A stretch of 64,000 nucleotides of DNA from Dysgonamonadaceae bacterium (GTDB lineage Bacteria > Bacteroidota > Bacteroidia > Bacteroidales > Azobacteroidaceae). The notes beneath the pieces were generated by a model. It saw nothing but the letters and a program-made list of their open reading frames with translations. It ran no database searches and was not told where the DNA came from. The position numbers were made by a program, and so were the translations under genes. The stretch's first letter is position 1; each line of letters opens with the position of its first letter. Location of the stretch: positions 1 to 64,000 of the forward strand of contig JAISUK010000009.1 of NCBI GenBank assembly GCA_031272075.1, in the 5' to 3' direction. This document shows, one piece after another, positions 56,511 through 64,000 of the stretch.

Positions 56511-59500
56511 ATGAACAAGTTGTTGTATTCCGTCTGTTGTTTTATTTTCTTTCTCAATGCGGCAGCAATGATCGCTCAAGAGCCAGTTGCTTTAGATTCG
56601 CGCGATGGACATCAAGGAAATTACGAATGGAAAATGATGCAAGCAAACCAACTCAATGCGTCAGGCGAAAAAATATCGCTGCCTGATTTCAATGTCGACG
56701 AATGGTTGCCGGCCATCGTTCCCGGAACGGTTTTAAATTCGCTTGTATATAACGGAAAATATCCTGAACCTTATTACGGAATAAACAATAAGTTGGAAAC
56801 AGGATTAATCCCGGATATTTCATCAGCAGGACGGGATTTTTATACCTATTGGTTTCGTACGGAAATAATTATCCCCGAATCGTTTACCGGAAAAACTGTA
56901 TGGCTGCAACCCGACGGGATCAATTATCGGGCGGAAGTGTGGTTTAACGGCAATCTGACGGCGACAATCAACGGAATGTTTGTCCGTACCCATATCGACA
57001 TTACCGAATTTGCCCATGTGGGTGGAAAGAATGCACTTGCAATCAAGGTTTATCCAGTCGATATGCCCGGAACTGTCAAACCCAAACGCTGGGGCGCTAT
57101 CGGGGAATTTCAAAATGGCGGAAACGGCGATATTGGACTGAATACCACAATGTTGATGTCTGTTGGCTGGGATTTTACTTTTATGGACGGTATCCGCGAC
57201 AGAAACACCGGAATTTGGAAGCGCATTTTTTTATACGCCACAGGCAGAGCGACTCTGCGCAACCCGTTTATCAAATCGGAACTTTCCAAACCCGGATACG
57301 ACAAAGCGCGTGAAACGGTATCGGTAGAAATCGTCAATCCTTCGACTTCTACAGACACACTTTTTTGTACCATAATGGGCGAAATAACAGGTGAGAATAT
57401 TGTTTTTGAAAAAACTTTGCCTGTCTTACGCGGCGAAGAATTAACTGTTCGCTTTACACCCGACGAATTCCCTCAACTGAATATGGATAATCCGAGATTG
57501 TGGTGGCCGGTAAATAAAGGTTCGCAGGAACTCTATGAATTGAAATTGAGCATTTCTGTTGATGGCATCGTCTGTGATTCTGTAAAGACCCGCTTCGGTA
57601 TTCGGGAAATCACTTCCGACACCAATACGCCCGACCATTCAAGGGTGTTTTATATCAATGGGAAACGGCTTTTTATACGGGGGTCAAACTGGATTCCCGA
57701 AGCAATGCTGCGAAATTCCGACGAACGAACTTATGCAGAACTGCGTTATACGCGACAAGCGGGTATCAATCTGCTGCGGATGTGGGGTGGCGGAATCGCC
57801 GAATCGGACTATTTTTTTCAATTGTGTGACGAATGGGGTATCCTGGTTTGGCAAGAATTTTGGATGACGGGCGATACGCGTCATCCGCAGGATAAAGGAC
57901 TTTACCTCAATAATGTGGCTTCAACCGTTAAACGAATCCGCAATCATCCTTCTTTGGCCTATTACGTAGCATCAAACGAAAGCTCTGAAGTTACAGGTAC
58001 TCGCCAATTAATCGATGCGTTGGATGACACTCGCGGCTATCAGATGCAATCGGAATGTGAAGGAATCCACGACGGAAGTCCCTATAAACAGGTCAATCCT
58101 ATGCAGCATTACGAAAATACCGCTTCGGCGCGCGGCAGCCGCATCGACGGGTTCAATCCCGAATATGGGGCGCCTACTTTGCCGCTTGCGGAATCTTTGC
58201 GGGAAATGATGGACGAAGAAGATTTATACCCCATCAACAAGGAAGTTTGGGATTACCTCGATGGCAACGGATTTCATCTGATGACTACACTCTACAAGGA
58301 TTTGGTAAACCAATACGGCGTCTCGTCATCCATCGATGAATTTGCGCAGAAAGGACAGTTGGTAGGCGCAATCAATTCAAAAAGTATTTGGGAATCGTGG
58401 AATTACAACAAACTGGATTTTGGCGATCGGTTTACTTCCGGCTTGCTTTTTTGGTACCATAATTGTCCTGTAAAACAGGTGGCGGCGCGATTTTGGGACT
58501 GGTTGCTTGAGCCTACCGCATCGCTCTATCATACAGCCAATTCACTTGAACCGCTACACATACAGTTCGATTATCTGAAAAATACCGTTTCTGTGGTAAA
58601 CGATTATTACGAGGCGTTTAACAATTATATGGCAATCGCACAAGTTTTCGACATTAACTCAAATAAAATCTGGGAAAAATCCAAAAATTTGAGTATTCCT
58701 GAAGATGGCGTGGTTAATGACGTCTTAACTATCGACTTTCCACGAAATATCTCACAAGTGCATTTCATCAAACTGTACCTGATAAATGAAAAAGGAGATA
58801 CTGCCTCAACAAATTTTTATTGGCGATCTAAAGATAAATACCGAGGGAAAGAAACGCTGACAGGTCCCGCTACCTCCGGATTTGATGATTTGGCCAAAAT
58901 GAAACCCGCCAGTCTCAAAGTAAATTTTCAGTCGCGAGAACAAGAAGAGCGATGTTTTTTTGATGTAACAATGGAAAATACATCGGCTTACATCGCTTTT
59001 TTTAATCAGTTGCAGTTGCTTGACGAAAATCTCAAACCGGTGCGACCGTCGTTTTATTCCGATAATTTCTTTTCCCTGTTGCCGGGCGAAACCAAGTCGG
59101 TGACGATAGAAACAGATAATAAAAATTTATGTGGGCGAAAACCGGCAATAGTTGTGAAAGGTTGGAATGTGGAGCGACAACAATTTGTTGTTTCAGAGTG
59201 GCAAAACAAAGATGTTACACCAATTTTACAAAGGGCGGCATCGCAATATCTGTACATGAAAGAAAAATTGGGAAAATCCGATCGTTTCCCTAAAACGTAT
59301 AACCATGATAAGGATACTTTGCAAACGAGCGCTTCCGATTGGTGGTGCAGCGGTTTTTATCCCGGAACATTGCTCTATCTCTATGAAGAAACTGGTGAAA
59401 AAGCGTTGCTTGACGAATCAAGGCGTATGCTTTCACTGCTCGAAAAAGAACAGTTCAACACCGATACTCACGATGTGGGATTTATGATGTATTGCAGTTT

Positions 59501-60314
59501 TGGAAATGCATACAGGCTTTTCCGGAATCAAAAGTACAGAAATATATTGCTCAACAGCGCTCGCTCGCTTGCTACACGGTTTAACCCGAAAGTAGGCTGC
59601 ATCAAATCACATAATCGCAGCGACGATGATTTCGTGGTTATTATCGACAATATGATGAATCTGGAACTGTTGTTTCGCGCAACCGAAATGTCGGGCGACA
59701 GTGCGTATTATCGGATCGCGGTCGCCCACGCGAACACTACGCTTAAAAATCATTTTCACTCTGACGGAATGGCGTATCATGGCATCAATTACGATCCTGA
59801 AACCGGCAAAATCAAGCATTATCAGGCAGGACAGGGCTGTTCCGAGCAATCGGCATGGGCGCGGGGACAGGCATGGGGCATTTATGGGTTTACCATGGCG
59901 TATCGCTTTACCAAAAATGCCGATTATTTGGAGAAAGCGATAAATCTGACTAATATTATCCTCGAACACCCCAATTTGCCGCAAGACAGGATTCCTTATT
60001 GGGATTTCTACGCCCCGAACATTCCTCACGCGCAGCGCGATGCATCGTCTGCTGCAATTATCTGTTCTGCTCTGCTCGAATTATCGCAATATGTAAACAC
60101 CGAACTGTCGACAAAATACATTCGCTACGTTGAAAAAATGCTTGAAACGTTGGCCTCTCCCGCCTATGCTGCACCACTGAAAACAAACGGCGGATTTATC
60201 CTTACACATTCGGCAGGAAATATCCCTGCAATGACCGAAGTGGATGTTCCCTTAACTTACGCCGACTATTACTATGTAGAGGCATTAAAACGGTATAAGT
60301 CCCGAAAATTCTAA
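56511..60314 (+). CDS. GH2-GH88 fusion: N-terminal beta-mannosidase/exo-glucosaminidase-like GH2, C-terminal GH88 unsaturated glucuronyl hydrolase-like
   Basis: GH2: YYVASNESSE acid/base region, FNPEYGAPTLP nucleophile region. GH88 from about residue 895: SASDWWCSGFYPGTLLYLYEETGE, HDVGFMMYCSFGNAYRLF, GCSEQSAWARGQAWGIYGFTMAYRFT, DASSAAIICSALLEL. Confidence 0.9.
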   Translation: MNKLLYSVCCFIFFLNAAAMIAQEPVALDSRDGHQGNYEWKMMQANQLNASGEKISLPDFNVDEWLPAIVPGTVLNSLVYNGKYPEPYYGINNKLETGLIPDISSAGRDFYTYWFRTEIIIPESFTGKTVWLQPDGINYRAEVWFNGNLTATINGMFVRTHIDITEFAHVGGKNALAIKVYPVDMPGTVKPKRWGAIGEFQNGGNGDIGLNTTMLMSVGWDFTFMDGIRDRNTGIWKRIFLYATGRATLRNPFIKSELSKPGYDKARETVSVEIVNPSTSTDTLFCTIMGEITGENIVFEKTLPVLRGEELTVRFTPDEFPQLNMDNPRLWWPVNKGSQELYELKLSISVDGIVCDSVKTRFGIREITSDTNTPDHSRVFYINGKRLFIRGSNWIPEAMLRNSDERTYAELRYTRQAGINLLRMWGGGIAESDYFFQLCDEWGILVWQEFWMTGDTRHPQDKGLYLNNVASTVKRIRNHPSLAYYVASNESSEVTGTRQLIDALDDTRGYQMQSECEGIHDGSPYKQVNPMQHYENTASARGSRIDGFNPEYGAPTLPLAESLREMMDEEDLYPINKEVWDYLDGNGFHLMTTLYKDLVNQYGVSSSIDEFAQKGQLVGAINSKSIWESWNYNKLDFGDRFTSGLLFWYHNCPVKQVAARFWDWLLEPTASLYHTANSLEPLHIQFDYLKNTVSVVNDYYEAFNNYMAIAQVFDINSNKIWEKSKNLSIPEDGVVNDVLTIDFPRNISQVHFIKLYLINEKGDTASTNFYWRSKDKYRGKETLTGPATSGFDDLAKMKPASLKVNFQSREQEERCFFDVTMENTSAYIAFFNQLQLLDENLKPVRPSFYSDNFFSLLPGETKSVTIETDNKNLCGRKPAIVVKGWNVERQQFVVSEWQNKDVTPILQRAASQYLYMKEKLGKSDRFPKTYNHDKDTLQTSASDWWCSGFYPGTLLYLYEETGEKALLDESRRMLSLLEKEQFNTDTHDVGFMMYCSFGNAYRLFRNQKYRNILLNSARSLATRFNPKVGCIKSHNRSDDDFVVIIDNMMNLELLFRATEMSGDSAYYRIAVAHANTTLKNHFHSDGMAYHGINYDPETGKIKHYQAGQGCSEQSAWARGQAWGIYGFTMAYRFTKNADYLEKAINLTNIILEHPNLPQDRIPYWDFYAPNIPHAQRDASSAAIICSALLELSQYVNTELSTKYIRYVEKMLETLASPAYAAPLKTNGGFILTHSAGNIPAMTEVDVPLTYADYYYVEALKRYKSRKF

Positions 60315-61489
60315 TACAAATTGATCTCCATACACATCCGGGCGTTGTGGTAGGGGCATTTCCAAAATCCGGCTTTGTCTTCTTCGCGGTTAGGGATTCC
60401 GTTGGAATCGACGCTCCAGAACCATTCGCCGTTCACACGGTCGATCATCCGTTCGTAAATATATCGCCAACACGCTTCGGCTTTCGCAAGATAGCGCTGG
60501 TTGCCGGAATTTCGGAAAGCGTGAAACAGCCCGACGACGGTTTCGGCTTGCACCCACCAGTGGCGTTCCATATCGTAATGACTCCCCCGGGTTTCATAAA
60601 TCATGCTTCCGTCGGGTTGCAGGCCTTGCAAAGCCGCATCGACGATTTTGAACGACACGGATTGAACGATGCGCTGCAATGACGGGTCTTCCAAGATTTC
60701 GGCAGCCTCGTTCAGTAGCCAGGCGGCTTCGATGTCGTGACCGAATGAAATGCCGGTAGATTTCGGATTCCACTGTTCGTCGAAGAACAGGTTTAAGTGG
60801 GATGTTTCCGCATTCAATATGTTATCTGTGAAAATTCTGATGAGTTTTCGCTGAGCGGCCTCCAGTTCCGGGTCTCTCCAAATCCGGTAGAGGTTGGTGT
60901 AGGGCTCCAGAATATGCAGGTGTGTATTCATGCTTTTCTTTTCGTTGGCGTCTTTGGAGCTCAGTCGCATGTCTTCGATGAGGTTCCAATCGCGGGAAAA
61001 CGCTTCCAGATAGCCGCCGTAAAGCGGGTCGCAGGCGTGTTTTTCTATCAGGCGGAAAAACGAAACAGCCAATTCCAGGGCCTCCGTGCTTCCGGTGGCT
61101 CGGTAAAATTCAGAAATTCCATATAATGCAAACCCTTGAGCATAGGTTTGTTTTTTCGTATTGACGGGATTTCCCAGGTAGTCTACTTCCCAATAAACGC
61201 CACCGTATGTCTTGTCGAGAAAAATGTCGCACAGGTATCGGTAAGCCCGTTCAGCCATCTTCAGGTATTCCGGATTGCGGAACATCCGGTACGCTGCCGC
61301 AAAAGTCCACAATAAGCGGGCATTCAGGATCGCGCCTTTATTGGCTTTTAGATGAATCACCTCATTCCCATCGATCCGGCCGTAAAAACCGCCGTTTCGG
61401 TTGTCCGGCATTTTTTGCATCCAATAGGGGAGGATGTTTTGCAACAACTCCTTTTGCAGCGCGCTCTTCAATTGTATCGGATCTGTCAT
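60311..61489 (-). CDS. Cellobiose 2-epimerase (AGE family)
   Basis: NARLLWTFAAAYR, NTHLHILEPYTNLYR, SFGHDIEAAWLL, MERHWWVQAETVVG, FWKCPYHNARMCME. Confidence 0.92.
   Translation of the reverse strand: MTDPIQLKSALQKELLQNILPYWMQKMPDNRNGGFYGRIDGNEVIHLKANKGAILNARLLWTFAAAYRMFRNPEYLKMAERAYRYLCDIFLDKTYGGVYWEVDYLGNPVNTKKQTYAQGFALYGISEFYRATGSTEALELAVSFFRLIEKHACDPLYGGYLEAFSRDWNLIEDMRLSSKDANEKKSMNTHLHILEPYTNLYRIWRDPELEAAQRKLIRIFTDNILNAETSHLNLFFDEQWNPKSTGISFGHDIEAAWLLNEAAEILEDPSLQRIVQSVSFKIVDAALQGLQPDGSMIYETRGSHYDMERHWWVQAETVVGLFHAFRNSGNQRYLAKAEACWRYIYERMIDRVNGEWFWSVDSNGIPNREEDKAGFWKCPYHNARMCMEINLY
60322..60349. repeat. 28-bp direct repeat, right copy (inside 3' end of cellobiose 2-epimerase gene)
   Basis: tgatctccatacacatccgggcgttgtg, encodes HNARMCMEI on the minus strand; identical to 45407-45434. 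Confidence 0.97.
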
Positions 61490-62886
61490 TGCGTTTTGCC
61501 TTTTCTGTTCTCTTCCAAAGCTTCGGCAATGTCGGTGATTTTTGTTTCCGATAGTGGATAGAGGGAGATAAAAAATACCGACAGGAGGGTTCCGATAGCC
61601 GGGAGTAGGCTCATCATCAGGCGAATGCCGGTTTTAGCCAATTCGGTCTGCTCCATATTCGGACGAAAGCCGTAAAATCCCAGTATCCAGCCAGCCAATG
61701 CGCCGCCTAGCGCCCAACCGAATTTTTGCGACATTGAAGAGGAAGAAAAAATCAGTCCCGTAGCGCGGCGTCCGGTTTTCCATTCCGAATAGTCGGCAAT
61801 ATCGGCATACATTGACCAGAGCAATGGGAAGATGCTTCCTGCGCATGCGCTGATCAATACTTGCAAAGACATCATCAGCACAATATCGTCTTTACCGAGA
61901 AAAAAGAACAAAATACTGAAGACGGTGGCGAACGCCATCGCCAGGAGATAAGTCCGCTTTTTCCCGATTTTGTTGGAAACAGGGGTGACAAAAAGGATTC
62001 CGATGATGTTGGCCGCTTGTCCCAATACCAGGAAAATGGTGGTCAGAGAAAAAGAACTGCCGATGAATCCCAGGTGTAACGTATCGATGTCTTGTGCAAA
62101 ATATTTGAAGTAATAGGCGGCAGCGCCGTCGCGTATGGAATTGAAAATCAGTGCGGAAACCCCTGCGCCAAGCAGAATCCACCAAGGACGGTTTTTCCAC
62201 AGGTCGCGGATATCTTCGCGAAAACTGTTTTTCCCTTCCTTGAGGGGTTTTACCCGTTCTTTAGTCCAAGAGAAACAACCGATAAAAAAGAGTGCTGCAA
62301 TCAGGGCGAACACCGTCATTGTCAATGTCCAACTGTGTGCAAAATCGATTGTGCTTGCATTATCGGGACTAAAGAAGCGGAGCAGCGGTTCGACGAGGAT
62401 CAAAACCAGAATACTGCCGGCGAAGGCAAAAATCATGCGATATGATGACAGTTCCGTGCGGATTTTGGGGTTCCCGGAAATGACGCCCAACAAAGAAGCA
62501 TAGGGCACATTGATCAGGGAATAGATCATCATCATGAGCGAATAGGTGATGTAGGCATAGCAGATTTTTCCGCTGATGCTTAGATCTGGAGTGGTGAAAG
62601 TCAGGATTCCCATGATGCCGAATGGGACGGCGATCCAGAGGATGTAGGGGCGGAATTTTCCCCAACGGGTTTGCGTTCGGTCGGCAATCACCCCGACCAC
62701 CGGATCGAAAAACGTATCCCATACCCTGGTAATCAAAAACATGGTTCCGGCCACTGCGGCCGGGATTCCGAATACATCTGTATAGAAGATGAGCAGATAC
62801 ATCCCGAACAATTTCCAGAACATGGAGGAAGCGGCATCTCCCAAGCCATAGCCGATTTTCTCTTTTAGTCGAATTGTGTCTTTCAT
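61486..62886 (-). CDS. GPH-type MFS sugar transporter
   Basis: About 12 hydrophobic segments; RVWDTFFDPVVGVIADRTQTRWGKFRPYILW motif; 4-bp overlap with epimerase gene. Confidence 0.93.
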   Translation of the reverse strand: MKDTIRLKEKIGYGLGDAASSMFWKLFGMYLLIFYTDVFGIPAAVAGTMFLITRVWDTFFDPVVGVIADRTQTRWGKFRPYILWIAVPFGIMGILTFTTPDLSISGKICYAYITYSLMMMIYSLINVPYASLLGVISGNPKIRTELSSYRMIFAFAGSILVLILVEPLLRFFSPDNASTIDFAHSWTLTMTVFALIAALFFIGCFSWTKERVKPLKEGKNSFREDIRDLWKNRPWWILLGAGVSALIFNSIRDGAAAYYFKYFAQDIDTLHLGFIGSSFSLTTIFLVLGQAANIIGILFVTPVSNKIGKKRTYLLAMAFATVFSILFFFLGKDDIVLMMSLQVLISACAGSIFPLLWSMYADIADYSEWKTGRRATGLIFSSSSMSQKFGWALGGALAGWILGFYGFRPNMEQTELAKTGIRLMMSLLPAIGTLLSVFFISLYPLSETKITDIAEALEENRKGKTQ

Positions 62887-62889
62887 ACG

Positions 62890-64000
62890 TCAATGATTTG
62901 TTGCTTTCAGGAAAGCCTTGTTTTTGTCGATCAATTGGATGATCTGTCGTACCGAAGCCGACGAACGGAGTCCGTCTTTCGGGGTGTTCATGCAATAATC
63001 CACCAATTGCTTGATGGTAGAAGTCGCCACATGCAGCCGGGTGTCGGAAGAAGCATAGTAGATGAATACCCTCCCGTCGTCTGCTATCCATCCATTAGCA
63101 AACAACACATTGGAGACATCTCCGACGCGTTCTTCTTCTACCGACGCCATGAAATAGCCGCCAGGTTCCGCAATCGGCACCGAAGGGTCTTCCAGTGCGG
63201 TCATATACAAATACAATACATAGCGCAATCCGGCGGCGCAACTGCGTACACCGTGCGCCAGGTGCAGCCAGCCCTTGTCTGTCTTGATGGGCTGGGGGCC
63301 TTCGCCGTTTTTCATCTCCTTGATGGTGTGATAATAGCGTTGGTTAATGATTTTTTCTTCTTTGATTTCGGCATGGCAGATGTCGTCGATCAGCGACCAT
63401 CCGATTCCTCCGCCGTTGCCGGCAACGATAAAGCCGTCTTGCGGACGGGTATACAAGGCATATTTTCCATGGACAAATTCCGGGTGAAGCACCACATTGC
63501 GTTGTTGACTGTGCGCTTTCAGGTCGGGAAGCCGATCCCACCGAATCAGGTCTTTCGTTCGGGCGATTCCGGCCGAGGCGATTGCGGAAGACAAATCTCC
63601 CGGTTCGGCATTCGGATCTCTCTTCTCTACGCAGAAAATGCCGTAGACGTAGCCGTCTTCATGCGCCGTCAGGCGTATGTCGTAAAGGTTCGTTTCTTGA
63701 TCGTCGTTTTCCGGCATGATCACCGGATAGTCCCAAAAACGGAAGTTGTCGATGCCGTTTGGACTTTCGGCGACGGCAAAAAAAGATTTTCGGTCTACAC
63801 CTTCCACACGCGCCATCACCAGGAATTTGTCTTTCCACTTGATAGCGCCGGCGTTCATGGTTGAGTTGCATCCGATTCGTTCCATCTGCAGCGGGTTGGT
63901 TACCGGATTCAGATCATAACGCCATGCAATCGGAACATGTTCGTGGGTCAATATCGGATTTTTGTAACGGGTGAAGACGCCATTGCTTTTTTTAATGGGG
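62890..64000 (-). CDS. GH130 mannosylglucose phosphorylase-like, 5'-truncated by window edge
   Basis: [77 protein letters not shown]. Frame is open to base 64000 ([20 protein letters not shown]). Confidence 0.92.
   Translation of the reverse strand, partial: PIKKSNGVFTRYKNPILTHEHVPIAWRYDLNPVTNPLQMERIGCNSTMNAGAIKWKDKFLVMARVEGVDRKSFFAVAESPNGIDNFRFWDYPVIMPENDDQETNLYDIRLTAHEDGYVYGIFCVEKRDPNAEPGDLSSAIASAGIARTKDLIRWDRLPDLKAHSQQRNVVLHPEFVHGKYALYTRPQDGFIVAGNGGGIGWSLIDDICHAEIKEEKIINQRYYHTIKEMKNGEGPQPIKTDKGWLHLAHGVRSCAAGLRYVLYLYMTALEDPSVPIAEPGGYFMASVEEERVGDVSNVLFANGWIADDGRVFIYYASSDTRLHVATSTIKQLVDYCMNTPKDGLRSSASVRQIIQLIDKNKAFLKATNH

Noticed and set aside
45407-60349. Classical transposon or integrative conjugative element with its own integrase
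   Set aside because: No transposase, integrase, relaxase or terminal inverted repeats could be recognised between or beside the 28-bp repeats.
1-64000. tRNA or rRNA genes, phage modules, restriction or anti-phage defence systems
   Set aside because: None recognised by eye in the intergenic regions or among the ORF translations.

Overview
Bacteroidetes/Bacteroidales-type chromosomal segment, dense with glycan-utilisation loci and with little sign of classical mobile genes. Left to right: (1) 0-10.4 kb, an oxidative locus: 5'-truncated GH42-like hydrolase, Gluconate_2-dh3-type TAT subunit, TAT FAD oxidoreductase, GMC oxidoreductase, hybrid two-component regulator (HTCS), membrane-anchored cytochrome with 8 CXXCH motifs; (2) 10.4-14.8 kb, housekeeping genes: prfB with a classical +1 programmed frameshift missed by the ORF track, metallophosphoesterase, aspartate kinase, MarC; (3) 14.8-27 kb, a dextran-type PUL: DUF6377-like regulator, SusC, SusD, SusE/F-like, GH66, GH31; (4) ECF sigma factor and exonuclease III; (5) 29.4-38.4 kb, ECF sigma / secreted WG-repeat protein / FecR / STN-SusC / SusD locus with no linked CAZyme; (6) glyA; (7) a cobalamin riboswitch-btuB-btuG-like-btuF-like operon; (8) DegT-like aminotransferase; (9) 45.4-60.3 kb, a PUL with HTCS, SusC/D, GH28 and a GH2-GH88 fusion; (10) a GH130-MFS-cellobiose 2-epimerase mannan operon running off the right edge. 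Most notable: the ~14.9 kb GH28/GH2-GH88 PUL is bounded by perfect 28-bp direct repeats, one being the 3' end of the cellobiose 2-epimerase gene (cassette insertion footprint). A ~65-bp leader with a 23-codon mini-ORF is duplicated upstream of two unrelated loci. A near-identical AAACAAATTATTGACGTATGAAAA start-codon context recurs in front of unrelated genes on both strands. All calls are from reading the sequence and supplied translations; no database searches were run.
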